In this document: positions 1 through 8,404 of the stretch, one piece after another | Position numbering within the stretch: position 1 is the stretch's first letter | Layout of the letters: each line of letters opens with the position of its first letter | NCBI RefSeq assembly: GCF_017471675.1 | Contig: NZ_JAFUSK010000027.1 | Coordinates: forward strand, 1-38,233 | Reading direction: 5' to 3' | Length of the DNA stretch: 38,233 nucleotides | DNA from: Pseudobutyrivibrio sp. | GTDB taxonomy: Bacteria; Bacillota; Clostridia; Lachnospirales; Lachnospiraceae | Notes under the pieces: generated by a model | What the model was told of the DNA's origin: nothing | The model's database searches: none | What the model saw: only the letters and a program-made list of their open reading frames with translations | Program-made: the position numbers and the translations under genes

Positions 1-122
1 CTTCAGGCGGTGGAGGCGGCTTTTCCTCAGGCGGAGGCGGCGGCTTTTCCTCAGGCGGAGGTGGCGGCTTTTCCTCAGGCGGAGGTGGCGGCGGTCACTC
101 TGGTGGCGGTCACAGTTTCTAA
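1..122 (+). CDS. 3' end of a protein with a Gly-rich repeat tail (partial)
   Basis: The open frame enters from the left edge and ends at TAA 120-122. The visible 39 residues are almost only Gly, Ser and Phe, in an eight-residue period (Ser-Gly5-Phe-Ser), closing with a His-containing Gly run. Tails of this kind end membrane-anchored TPM-domain (YgcG-like) proteins and some DUF2207 proteins in Firmicutes, but no diagnostic domain is visible, so family assignment is a guess. The tail is probably disordered and exposed at the membrane or cell surface. The next gene begins 160 bases downstream in the same direction. Confidence 0.7.
   Translation, partial: SGGGGGFSSGGGGGFSSGGGGGFSSGGGGGGHSGGGHSF
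3..92 (+). repeat. 24-bp in-frame tandem repeat encoding Gly-rich octapeptides
   Basis: Three full 24-bp units start at 3, 27 and 51, and a partial fourth at 75. The core is TCAGGCGGAGGCGGCGGC followed by TTTTCC. Units differ only at third codon positions (GGA/GGT/GGC), so the protein repeat is exact while the DNA has begun to diverge. The array may extend left of the window. Confidence 0.85.
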
Positions 123-196
123 AGATTTAGATAATTTTTTAACAAAATCCTAAATTTAGACTTTACTAAATCCACAGAAAGTGAGAAAATGTAATC

Positions 197-219
197 AATA
201 ACGCGCAAGTGCGCTTATT
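197..219 (+). other. Inverted repeat in the leader of the NifU-like gene
   Basis: AATAA, an unpaired C, GCGC, loop AAGT, GCGC, TTATT forms a nearly perfect hairpin in the 160-base gap between the Gly-rich protein and the NifU-like gene. It has only a short A/T-rich trailer, so it could be a weak terminator of the upstream gene or an operator. No clear -35/-10 pair was found in this gap. Confidence 0.4.
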
Positions 220-282
220 TATCATGTCATTAATGTAGTAGCAATATATTAATGGTTATTGAACGAAGAAAGGAGTTCTACA

Positions 283-975
283 ATGATTTACACAAAAGAA
301 GTAGAAAACATGTGTCCTGTAGCAAAGGGCGCAAAGCATGAACCAGCTCCTATCCCTGAGGAGGGAAAATGGGTAAACGCTAAGCAGATTACTGACATTA
401 GCGGTTTCACACACGGTGTTGGCTGGTGTGCTCCACAGCAGGGTGCCTGCAAATTATCTTTAAATGTTAAGAATGGTGTTATTGAGGAAGCACTTGTTGA
501 GACAATTGGTTGCTCAGGTATGACACATTCAGCAGCTATGGCTGCAGAGATTCTTCAGGGAAAGACAATCCTTGAGGCTCTTAATACAGACCTTGTTTGT
601 GACGCTATCAACACAGCTATGAGAGAGCTTTTCCTTCAGATCGTTTACGGACGTACACAGTCTGCATTCTCTGATGATGGTCTTGCAATCGGTGCTGGTC
701 TTGAGGATCTTGGAAAGGGTCTTCGTTCACAGGTTGGTACAATGTACGCAACAAAGGAAAAGGGTGTTCGTTACCTTGAGATGGCTGAAGGCTATGTAAC
801 AGGTATCGCACTTGATGATGATAACGAAGTTATCGGATATCAGTTTGTTTCTCTTGGAAAGATGACAGACTTCATTAAGAAGGGTGATGATCCTAACACA
901 GCATGGGAAAAGGCAAAGGGCCAGTACGGTCGTGTTGATGATGCTGCTAAGATTATCGATCCACGTCAGGAATAA
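283..975 (+). CDS. NifU-like iron-sulfur cluster scaffold family protein (partner of GGGtGRT protein)
   Basis: This 230-residue protein resembles the NifU N-terminal/IscU scaffold fold. A GC-SG-MTHSAA-MAAEIL-GKTI stretch at about 76-96 matches the second-cysteine region of IscU. Cys49, Cys56, Cys77 and Cys106 are candidate cluster or metal ligands; Cys11 lies in an N-terminal extension. It is longer than typical IscU (about 130 residues), with an extra C-terminal region. ATG 283 is chosen because AGGAG at 271-275 precedes it; an in-frame TTG at 259 has no ribosome site. The GGGtGRT gene follows after 21 bases, so the two are surely cotranscribed. Assembly of Fe-S clusters is a family-level inference; the role of this subgroup is not established. 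Confidence 0.85.
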   Translation: MIYTKEVENMCPVAKGAKHEPAPIPEEGKWVNAKQITDISGFTHGVGWCAPQQGACKLSLNVKNGVIEEALVETIGCSGMTHSAAMAAEILQGKTILEALNTDLVCDAINTAMRELFLQIVYGRTQSAFSDDGLAIGAGLEDLGKGLRSQVGTMYATKEKGVRYLEMAEGYVTGIALDDDNEVIGYQFVSLGKMTDFIKKGDDPNTAWEKAKGQYGRVDDAAKIIDPRQE

Positions 976-996
976 TATAGGAAAGGAGAAACAAAA

Positions 997-2007
997 ATGG
1001 CTTTATTTGAATCATATGAAAGAAGAATTGATCAGATCAATGCTGTTCTTAACAAGTATGGTATCAGCTCAATCGAAGAAGCTGAGAAGATTACAAAGGA
1101 CGCTGGTCTTGATGTATACGAGCAGGTAAAGAAGATTCAGCCTATCTGCTTCGAGAACGCTTGCTGGGCTTACACTGTAGGTGCTGCAATCGCTATTAAG
1201 AAGAATTGCCGCAAGGCTGCTGATGCAGCTGCAGCAATCGGAGAGGGACTTCAGTCTTTCTGTATTCCAGGTTCTGTTGCTGATCACCGTAAGGTAGGTC
1301 TTGGACATGGTAACCTTGGTAAGATGCTCCTTGAGGAGGAGACAGAGTGCTTCTGTTTCTTAGCTGGTCACGAGTCATTCGCTGCAGCTGAAGGTGCTAT
1401 CGGTATCGCTGAGAAGGCTAACAAAGTACGTCAGAAGCCACTTCGCGTTATTCTTAACGGTCTTGGTAAGGACGCTGCTCAGATTATTTCACGTATCAAC
1501 GGTTTCACATTTGTTGAGACAAAGTACGATTACAAGACAGCTAAGCTTAACATCGTTTCAGAGAAGGCATACTCAAACGGTCTTCGTGCAACAGTTAAGT
1601 GCTATGGTGCTGATGATGTTCAGGAAGGTGTTGCTATCATGCATCACGAGAACGTAGGTGTATCTATTACAGGTAACTCTACAAACCCTACACGTTTCCA
1701 GCATCCAGTAGCTGGTACATATAAGAAGGAATGTGTTGACCTTGGCAAGAAGTACTTCTCAGTTGCTTCAGGCGGTGGTACAGGACGTACACTTCACCCA
1801 GATAACATGGCAGCAGGTCCTGCTTCATACGGTATGACAGATACTCTTGGACGTATGCACTCAGATGCTCAGTTCGCTGGTTCATCTTCAGTTCCTGCAC
1901 ACGTTGAGATGATGGGTCTTATCGGTATGGGTAACAACCCTATGGTTGGTGCTACAGTTGCAGTTGCAGTTTCAGTTGAGGAAGCTGCTACAGCAGGTAA
2001 GTTCTAA
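997..2007 (+). CDS. GGGtGRT family protein (function unknown)
   Basis: This 336-residue protein carries the family-naming motif GGGTGRT at residues 259-265, followed by a conserved stretch rich in Gly, Met and small residues to the C-terminus. It has no signal peptide or membrane segment, so it is probably cytoplasmic. The ribosome site GGAAAGGAG ends 7 bases before ATG. Codon use is strongly biased (CGT for Arg, GGT for Gly, AAC, GAG), like the highly expressed ilvC and glnS in this window, which suggests abundant expression. It follows the NifU-like gene in one operon and ends at a strong terminator. The pairing suggests a role linked to Fe-S chemistry, but no activity is known to me. Confidence 0.9.
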   Translation: MALFESYERRIDQINAVLNKYGISSIEEAEKITKDAGLDVYEQVKKIQPICFENACWAYTVGAAIAIKKNCRKAADAAAAIGEGLQSFCIPGSVADHRKVGLGHGNLGKMLLEEETECFCFLAGHESFAAAEGAIGIAEKANKVRQKPLRVILNGLGKDAAQIISRINGFTFVETKYDYKTAKLNIVSEKAYSNGLRATVKCYGADDVQEGVAIMHHENVGVSITGNSTNPTRFQHPVAGTYKKECVDLGKKYFSVASGGGTGRTLHPDNMAAGPASYGMTDTLGRMHSDAQFAGSSSVPAHVEMMGLIGMGNNPMVGATVAVAVSVEEAATAGKF

Positions 2008-2024
2008 TATAATTTCCTCTTAAA

Positions 2025-2070
2025 GGCTTCTCCTACTAGGAGAAGCTGTCACCGAAGGTGACTGATGAGG
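2025..2070 (+). repeat. Dispersed two-hairpin repeat, copy 1
   Basis: A 46-bp element made of a long hairpin (GCTTCTCCTA, C, TAGGAGAAGC at 2026-2046), a second hairpin (GTCACC, GAA, GGTGAC at 2048-2062) and the trailer TGATGAGG. A second copy with the same architecture lies inverted at 17651-17696. It sits between the GGGtGRT stop and the terminator. Related elements are, from general knowledge, common between genes of gut clostridia. Confidence 0.8.
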
Positions 2071-2076
2071 TGTTTA

Positions 2077-2106
2077 GCCCTTAGGCATTTGCCTAAGGGC
2101 TTTTTT
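2077..2106 (+). terminator. Rho-independent terminator of the GGGtGRT operon
   Basis: A perfect 10-bp stem GCCCTTAGGC / GCCTAAGGGC with loop ATTT is followed by six T at 2101-2106. It lies 70 bases after the GGGtGRT stop and just after the dispersed repeat. Confidence 0.93.
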
Positions 2107-2213
2107 ATATATAAAAATACTAGGTGATTTAGAGCATTTGGATTAACAAATAGTACATAATTTAATGATATATTATGTTTTAGAGTGGGGCGCAATTTAA
2201 GGAGGTTTAAAGT

Positions 2214-3642
2214 ATGCTTAAAAGAGTCTTTGGATTATTTGCAGCGTTTTTTTTTAATCGTCATAACATTTATTGGGTGTGGCTCTAAAAATAGTGCGAC
2301 CCCAGCTGTAGAATCAGAGGAAAGTGAAGAAGCTCTCCCAACAGGAGATGTGAGCCTTAGAGTGTGGGGAGCCGATGAAGATGAAGAACTTATTAACGAA
2401 ATTATAAAAAGTTTTATAGCTGAATATGGTTCTTTAGCTAATCTTACAATTACCTTTGAAGCTCACAGCGAATCAAATTGTAAGGACGATATATTAGGAG
2501 ATGTTTTAAATGCCCCTGATGTATTTACGTTTGCTGATGATCAGCTTATGGCTTTTGTGGCGTCAGGTGTTTTGCGCCAAGTTTCAAATTCAGATGAAAT
2601 TACTGGACGAAATTTGGCTGCTTCAAATGATGCTGCATCAGTTAATGGAACTCTCTATGCATATCCACTGACAGCAGATAATGGATATTTCCTGTTCTAC
2701 AACAGTGCGGTTTTAAGCGACAGCGATGTGGAAACCATGGATAGCTTATTAGCTGCTGCAGGAGCCCATGGACAAAAAGTATTCATGGAAATGAATTCTG
2801 GATGGTATATGTATTCATTTTTCGGAAATACAGGTCTTGAGATTGGTCTAAATGATGATGGAATTTCTACATACTGTAATTGGAATTCCCAATCTGGTAC
2901 TTATACTGGTTTTGATGTAGCAGAGGCTATGCTTAAAATAGGCACAAATCCTGCTTTTACAACTGTAAGTAATGATGGATTTGTGGGTGGCGCAAAAGAT
3001 GGTACTTTTGTTGCTGGTGTAAGCGGAATATGGGATGAAAACGGAATTAAAGAAGCCTGGGGAGATAACTATGCTGCCTGCAAACTACCGACTTATACAA
3101 TAAAAGGTGAGCAACTTCAGATGGCAAGCTATGCCGGATATAAGCTTGTAGGTGTAAATTCATATTCAAAAAATAGAGCCTGGGCAGAGAAGTTTGCAGA
3201 CTGGATGACGAATGAAAAAAATCAAACTCTAAGATTTGAAATGCGAGGCCAAGGACCATCTAATACTAATGCATCTAATTCTGGAGCTGTGGCGGAGTCT
3301 AAGGCTATCCAGGCTCTTCAACAACAGGCGCCATATTCAAGTTTGCAGCGTGTTGGCGGCACTTATTGGGAACCTGCATCTACTTTTGGAAAACTTATGA
3401 GTGAGGGAAATCCTTCAGGCAAACAGCTTCAAGTTCTTTTAAATGAGCTGGTGACTGGTATTACAGGTGAAGAATCAACAGGTATCGAAGATGATACAAC
3501 AGCAGAGGAAACAGCTGATGCATCAGAGGAACTGACCGAAGAGGAAACATCAGAAGAGTCGACCGGCGAGGAAGTCTCTGAAGAAATAGCAGAAGAGACA
3601 CCTGATGATATGTTAGAAGAATCAGAGGATTCTGAGGAATAA
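2214..3642 (+). CDS. Sugar-type extracellular solute-binding lipoprotein, frameshifted in its signal peptide
   Basis: The protein resembles family 1 periplasmic solute-binding proteins (MalE-like) of ABC importers. The best start is ATG 2214, 7 bases after AAGGAGGTT. From there the frame runs 24 codons and stops at TAA 2286-2288. Removing one T from the nine-T run at 2247-2255 joins it to the main frame and gives a 475-residue lipoprotein with Lys-Arg n-region, hydrophobic core and a lipobox ending FIGC at Cys22. A GTG at 2185 opens the main frame without a shift, but it has no ribosome site and yields a poor signal. Residues 415-475 form a Glu/Asp/Ser/Thr tail unusual for binding proteins. 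No permease or ATPase is nearby; two chemoreceptors follow, the first after 15 bases. The gene could be phase-off, slippage-decoded, or carry a base-calling error. Confidence 0.85.
2247..2255 (+). other. Nine-T homopolymer at the frameshift point
   Basis: The T9 run lies within the signal-peptide coding region, 34 bases into the gene. With eight T the ATG 2214 frame would continue into the binding-protein body; with nine it stops at 2286. Runs of this length are known sites of replication slippage and of RNA polymerase slippage. Confidence 0.85.
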
Positions 3643-3657
3643 TAGGAGGACAAGGGA

Positions 3658-5382
3658 ATGAATAAAAAAAGTAGTATTCGTGTAAGGATATTGATTCCAG
3701 TCCTTTTGTTGGGAGTGGTTTCTATAGTTTCAAATTTTATGGCACTTGTCAATTTAAGCAAGGTTAATAATAATGCATCAAAGATTGCTGATGAATATAT
3801 GGTGGCAATTTCTCAACTTAATCAAATAGGACAAGCTTCAAAAGACATACATACTCTTGCGTTATCGCATATAGTAGCAACTGATTTTGAAACTATGACT
3901 TCCATTATTTTAAAAATTGATACTGAAGAGCATGATTTAGATGAGCAGATGCTGTCATATAAAAATCTTGGAATTGGTAATGATTCAGCTTATGAAAAAA
4001 TGGTTAATGATTATCAATCTTTTAAGGAATCAATTATGATTTTGCTTGCTCAAAGTGCTAATCAAAAGACCAAAGATGCCTATGCAACAGCAAATGGTGC
4101 AGTTTCTGATAATGCAAAATTGCTTTCTTCTGACATTAGCGACATTACTTCCTCATTCCAAAATGAGGCTAATGTTCAAAGACAAGCTTTATCATCGGCG
4201 AATAAAATTGCTAGCATTACTTCTCCAATAGTAGTAGTTATCAGTGTGATTGCAGTGATTGTAGCTGTAATAGTTGTTTCTATTTATGTTATCAGACCTA
4301 TTATTAAGGCTGAATCTGAACTTAATGATGTTATTGACGGAATAAACAGACGTGAAGGTGATTTAACAAAACGTATAACAGTTTCTTCAAACGATGAAAT
4401 TGGAGCATTGAGTAGGGGAATCAATTCTTTTATTGAGCATCTACAAGGCATTTTTAATGTAATCAAAACCAATTCCACCGCGATGGATAAGGTAGTAACT
4501 GATGTTTTAGGAAGTGTGCGTACATCCAATAACAGTGCTTCTGATTTGTCTGCATTAACAGAAGAGCTTTCTGCTACTATGCAGGAGGTAGCAAACAGTG
4601 CAGGAATTATAAATACAAATACTGAGACAGTAAGGCTCAAAGTGGACGAAATGGCTCAGAAGAGCCGCGAAATTAATGATTATTCTAAGATAATGAAAGA
4701 TCATGCCAACACAATGGAACAGACTGCGAGATCGAACATGGAAGAAACAAACAAAAAGGTAGAACAAATACTTGCATCTTTAAATCAGGCAATTACAGAC
4801 AGCCAAAGCGTAGATCAGGTTAATTCTCTTACTGACGATATTATGAGTATAGCCAGTCAGACAAATCTTCTTTCTCTTAATGCTTCAATAGAAGCTGCTA
4901 GAGCTGGTGAAGCAGGAAAAGGCTTTGCTGTTGTTGCTGATGAGATTGGTGGATTGGCAGAAAACAGCAGGCAGACCGCTGCAAACATCCAGGAAATAAA
5001 TTCTGTAGTTGTAAATGCAGTTCATAATTTGGCAGATAGTGCTAATGAAATAGTAGATTACATGCGAAACTCGATTCTTCCTGAGTTTGCCAGATTTGTA
5101 GATGACGGTGGAAAATACAGAGATAATGCTGATTATATTGAGTCAGTAATGAATGATTTTACTGAAAAAACTGATGGATTTAAAATCACTTTTGATGAAA
5201 TAGCAGAATCTATAAGTAGTATTACATCAGCTATTGATGAAGGAGTACAAGGAGTTTCATCAGCGGCGGAAAGTACGCAAACTCTTGTATATGACATGGA
5301 TACAATTACAAAGCGTATGGATGAAAACCAACGAATAGCCTCTGAGTTAGATGATGAAACAGCTATATTTTCGAAGATATAA
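3658..5382 (+). CDS. Methyl-accepting chemotaxis protein (first of two)
   Basis: A 574-residue transmembrane chemoreceptor. The first membrane segment is about 9-31, the extracellular sensor about 32-187 (helical, 4HB-like), the second membrane segment about 190-213, HAMP about 214-266, then the cytoplasmic coiled coil. The conserved hairpin tip that contacts CheA/CheW lies around 398-437 ([20 protein letters not shown]). It ends without a tethering pentapeptide. GGAGG at 3644-3648 drives ATG 3658. It starts 15 bases after the solute-binding protein, so the two are almost certainly cotranscribed. This invites the idea that the binding protein presents ligand to this receptor, as MalE does to Tar in enterobacteria; that link is inference. 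Confidence 0.95.
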   Translation: MNKKSSIRVRILIPVLLLGVVSIVSNFMALVNLSKVNNNASKIADEYMVAISQLNQIGQASKDIHTLALSHIVATDFETMTSIILKIDTEEHDLDEQMLSYKNLGIGNDSAYEKMVNDYQSFKESIMILLAQSANQKTKDAYATANGAVSDNAKLLSSDISDITSSFQNEANVQRQALSSANKIASITSPIVVVISVIAVIVAVIVVSIYVIRPIIKAESELNDVIDGINRREGDLTKRITVSSNDEIGALSRGINSFIEHLQGIFNVIKTNSTAMDKVVTDVLGSVRTSNNSASDLSALTEELSATMQEVANSAGIINTNTETVRLKVDEMAQKSREINDYSKIMKDHANTMEQTARSNMEETNKKVEQILASLNQAITDSQSVDQVNSLTDDIMSIASQTNLLSLNASIEAARAGEAGKGFAVVADEIGGLAENSRQTAANIQEINSVVVNAVHNLADSANEIVDYMRNSILPEFARFVDDGGKYRDNADYIESVMNDFTEKTDGFKITFDEIAESISSITSAIDEGVQGVSSAAESTQTLVYDMDTITKRMDENQRIASELDDETAIFSKI

Positions 5383-5456
5383 TTTTTGATTTTTATGTGA
5401 ATCGAGTGAAAAAATTGTGTATTTAAATCCAAAAGCAAAATTTAGTCTTATTATGT

Positions 5457-5472
5457 AGGAGGGGGAATGTAA
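5457..5472 (+). promoter_or_regulatory. Possible start-stop element ahead of the second MCP
   Basis: AGGAGGGGG at 5457-5465 is followed by ATG 5467 and immediately by TAA 5470. A second ribosome site GGAGGGG at 5485-5491 then serves the real MCP start at 5497. The first site may be a chance or relic site, or a minimal start-stop that holds a ribosome. No promoter was recognised in the 114-base gap. Confidence 0.25.
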
Positions 5473-5496
5473 GATTTAGCTGTTGGAGGGGTTAAC

Positions 5497-7344
5497 ATGA
5501 GCGAGAAAAACAAAATTATGGAGAGGTTAGATGAAAATCTTACAGCTGAGCAAAAGGAAAATCTTAAAGCTGTTGGAAAGGTTGTTGAAAATAATAAAGG
5601 CAACTTTTTCCAATCAATTACTTTTCAAAACATAATTGTAAATGTTGTTATACTTGCGGCATTTATAATATATGTAGTGATTTCCATTTCAGCTATGCAA
5701 AGCTTAAAGTCAGTGGCTTTTGAATCAAGTGAAAATGAGCTTATTTGCGCACAGGAATCGGCTGCATTACGTCAAGATGTAATTCATATTTCAGATGAAA
5801 TTAATCGTACATTAGGACAATTTGAGGCAGGCAAGGAAATGCCTGCTGAAGAATTTGCGAATATGGAAGGTTATATGAATGATATTGGCTCTCATCTTGA
5901 TTATATGGATGATAGCCTGCTGGTTGGATACCTACCAGGTGGGCAGGAGAGAGTTGATAATCTCAGAGCTAGCGCAGAGGCATTAGTTGCTGCAGCTGGT
6001 GCTATGGAAAACTTTATCATATCAGGTGATTTTAATGGAGCAATTGGCTGTGTATCTGGTGATTACGGAACAAGCCTTGGTGCAACATATGATGCTTTAG
6101 ATGCTATTGATGAGGGACTTAATTCTCTAGGCGATGGCTTTGGCGCTTATTTGGATGGTTACATTGCCCAGGTTTCTTTAAAGGGATATATAGTCATTGC
6201 GTTGGTTGTTGCCTTGATTATACTTAGCTTTGTGCTTTCATTTGTTAGAATTAATAAGACTATACTTGGTATTTCATATGAATTACAAGCTATCATTAAT
6301 AATATCAATAAGGGCAAGGGTGATTTAACTGCTAGAATAAATACAAAAACAAAAACAGAGCTTGCACTTATATCTGATTGTATCAATCAGTTTTTAGGAA
6401 CATTGCAGGGCGTAATCAGAGATGTTAAGGATGGAGCAACAGTTCTTACATCATCTGCAGATAGTGTTATTGTAAAGATTCAAAGTGCCAGTGATAATGT
6501 AACAAATGCATCTGCTGCTATGGAAGAGCTTGCAGCATCTATGGAAAATGTAGCGACAACCACAGGGGATTTACATGATAGGCTGTCATTAGTAAAAGAG
6601 GCTACCGGTGCTATTGATGAAGAAGCGAGAGCAGGTTCGGAAAAAGCTAATGAAATTAAGGCAGAGGCAGACAGCATTAAACGTGAGGCAAATGCTAAGA
6701 AGGAAAACACTGGCGCTAAGATGGAAGAGCTTTCGAAGGTTCTTGAGGAGTCTGTTAAGGAGTCTGAGCAGGTTAATCAAATCGGTGATCTTACAAATGA
6801 GATTTTGGATATTGCAAGCCAGACCAATCTGCTTGCTTTAAATGCATCTATTGAAGCTGCTCGTGCTGGTGAAGCAGGTAAAGGTTTTGCTGTAGTTGCG
6901 GATGAAATAAGCACGTTGGCTGCTAATTCCCGTGATACAGCAGGCAATATTCAGGAAATATCTGCAAAGGTTACTACTGCTGTTAAGACTCTTTCTGACA
7001 ACGCAGTACAGGTTATTGATTTTATTAATCAGAATGTACTTGCGGATTATGATGCGTTTGTAGATACAGGAGCGAAGTATGAAAATACAGCCACTATGAT
7101 AGATGAAATGCTGGCTACATTTACAGAAAAGGCCAATAATCTTAACAGTGTTATGGCTGAGATGTCAGATAGAATTGAAAGCATTTCTAACTCAGTTAAT
7201 GAAAGCTCTAATGCAATCAGCATGTCTGCTACAGCAACAACTGAGATAGTGGGTGAAATCCAGGGCATTAATGATGCTATGGACCAGAATAATGATGTTA
7301 CTAAACAGTTGAATGCAAGCACCCAGAAGTTTGAAATTGTTTAA
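5497..7344 (+). CDS. Methyl-accepting chemotaxis protein (second of two)
   Basis: A 615-residue chemoreceptor. Unlike its neighbour it has a cytoplasmic N-terminal extension of about 42 charged residues before the first membrane segment (about 45-67). An acidic extracellular helical sensor (about 68-228) follows, then membrane segment two at about 230-252, HAMP to about 305, and the signalling coiled coil with tip around 440-478 ([20 protein letters not shown]). The cytoplasmic halves of the two receptors are clearly related, including an unusual segment after the tip (FVD-GG/TGA-KY), while the sensors differ. This suggests duplication followed by sensor replacement. It is followed by a strong terminator. 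Confidence 0.95.
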   Translation: MSEKNKIMERLDENLTAEQKENLKAVGKVVENNKGNFFQSITFQNIIVNVVILAAFIIYVVISISAMQSLKSVAFESSENELICAQESAALRQDVIHISDEINRTLGQFEAGKEMPAEEFANMEGYMNDIGSHLDYMDDSLLVGYLPGGQERVDNLRASAEALVAAAGAMENFIISGDFNGAIGCVSGDYGTSLGATYDALDAIDEGLNSLGDGFGAYLDGYIAQVSLKGYIVIALVVALIILSFVLSFVRINKTILGISYELQAIINNINKGKGDLTARINTKTKTELALISDCINQFLGTLQGVIRDVKDGATVLTSSADSVIVKIQSASDNVTNASAAMEELAASMENVATTTGDLHDRLSLVKEATGAIDEEARAGSEKANEIKAEADSIKREANAKKENTGAKMEELSKVLEESVKESEQVNQIGDLTNEILDIASQTNLLALNASIEAARAGEAGKGFAVVADEISTLAANSRDTAGNIQEISAKVTTAVKTLSDNAVQVIDFINQNVLADYDAFVDTGAKYENTATMIDEMLATFTEKANNLNSVMAEMSDRIESISNSVNESSNAISMSATATTEIVGEIQGINDAMDQNNDVTKQLNASTQKFEIV

Positions 7345-7353
7345 TTTAGTGTG

Positions 7354-7390
7354 GGGACTCCAGTATTTATACTGGGGTCCCTATTTTTTT
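7354..7390 (+). terminator. Rho-independent terminator after the MCP pair
   Basis: A 12-bp stem GGGACTCCAGTA / TACTGGGGTCCC (one G-T wobble) with loop TTTA is followed by TATTTTTTT. It ends the binding-protein/MCP/MCP unit. Confidence 0.93.
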
Positions 7391-7551
7391 AGTACGATTA
7401 TTTGTGATGGAATTTGATTGAAAATGTGCAAGATTGTTATAAAACTGTGAACGAATTGTGAAAAATATGTTTATAATAACAATTGAATTAAAAGACCTAC
7501 CATAGTAATATACTTTGTGTTGTTATAAATACAGATTCGAAAGGTTATATT

Positions 7552-7758
7552 ATGTTTAATATTATTATGCTTGTGGTATTTTCTCTTGTAACATTGTTTT
7601 ATGCTTTTTATGTTGCTTCACAGATTCGTTTCGCAGCTAGTTTTGAAGGAGCAGCAGATAATAAGGTTATTACAAGGTCTATAGTTGTAGTTGTAATTAG
7701 TATTCTTGCACTTGCTATTCTTTGGTTCCAGGCTGCATTTGTTTATTTTTATCATTAA
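7552..7758 (+). CDS. Small membrane protein, function unknown
   Basis: A 68-residue protein with two predicted membrane helices (about 2-23 and 42-65) joined by a short loop with Arg, Glu, Asp and Lys. Not recognised. GAAAGG at 7538-7543 lies 8 bases before ATG. The gene has about 207 bases upstream and its own terminator downstream, so it is probably monocistronic. Small two-helix proteins often modulate larger membrane complexes, but nothing here identifies a partner. Confidence 0.75.
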   Translation: MFNIIMLVVFSLVTLFYAFYVASQIRFAASFEGAADNKVITRSIVVVVISILALAILWFQAAFVYFYH

Positions 7759-7783
7759 TTACAGAGTTTAATTATGTTTTATA

Positions 7784-7818
7784 AGCCATGTATCAATTTT
7801 TGGTACATGGCTTTTTTT
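7784..7818 (+). terminator. Rho-independent terminator after the small membrane protein
   Basis: The stem AGCCATGTA / TACATGGCT encloses an 11-base loop and is followed by TTTTTTT to 7818. Confidence 0.9.
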
Positions 7819-7912
7819 ACACAAATATTTAATACTTTACACAAATTTCTAATACAAATATTTGATAGAAATAAATAAAGGAAAACAGGAAGTAACTATA
7901 AGGAGATTAGAT

Positions 7913-8404
7913 ATGAATTTATTAAATCGATACGCTAAGATTGAAAGAGATTATTCTTATGGTTATGGTATAGCTGTCTTTGGAATCATTGTAATCATTT
8001 TTGGAATTTTTGCATTTTATGTTGTAAATGGCAGAATTGATTATCCAACCACAGAAGCTGTAGTTACGGATGTTGAACTTTACGAGGAGGCTCACTATGA
8101 GGGTGAAACTCGTTATGATGCTTCATACACAATATATTTTACATATAATGTTGATGGTCAGGAATATGAAGGTAAATTTGATGATCGAGATAAGGAAGAA
8201 GTTGGAAATGTTATAGAGATTAATTACAATCCATCAGACCCTACTGATGTAAGTTGGCCAAACAGTATTCTAATACCTATTATAATAATTGTTGGTGGAG
8301 GAGTGATGGTTACAGTAGGTTTGATTAACGCTAGAAAAATAAAAGAAAAAAATCAGAGATTAAAAGAGCAGGAGGAGGAGTGGAATTATGGCAAAGACTT
8401 ATAA
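7913..8404 (+). CDS. DUF3592-like membrane protein
   Basis: A 163-residue protein with an N-terminal membrane helix (about 18-40), an extracytoplasmic beta-rich domain and a second helix (about 122-145), ending in a charged cytoplasmic tail. The middle part, with the pattern TEAVVTDV ... Y-I-YFTY-VDGQEY ... I-YNP-DP, resembles DUF3592 proteins, whose function is unknown. ATG 7913 is chosen over an in-frame TTG at 7862 because AAGGAG at 7900-7905 precedes it. It overlaps the next gene by 17 bases, so the pair is translationally coupled. Confidence 0.82.
   Translation: MNLLNRYAKIERDYSYGYGIAVFGIIVIIFGIFAFYVVNGRIDYPTTEAVVTDVELYEEAHYEGETRYDASYTIYFTYNVDGQEYEGKFDDRDKEEVGNVIEINYNPSDPTDVSWPNSILIPIIIIVGGGVMVTVGLINARKIKEKNQRLKEQEEEWNYGKDL

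Noticed and set aside
1-92. CRISPR-like or minisatellite array
   Set aside because: Units are contiguous, without spacers, and lie in an open reading frame with silent variation, so it is a coding repeat.
2185-2213. GTG 2185 as the start of the solute-binding protein
   Set aside because: It keeps the frame open without a shift, but it has no ribosome site and gives a Lys/Arg-rich leader with a short hydrophobic core, while ATG 2214 has a perfect site and, after one-base correction, a standard lipoprotein signal.
3429-3761. Minus-strand Ser-rich frame opposite the acidic tail
   Set aside because: It is the mirror of GAA/GAG-rich codons in the binding-protein tail; it has no ribosome site and no separate support.
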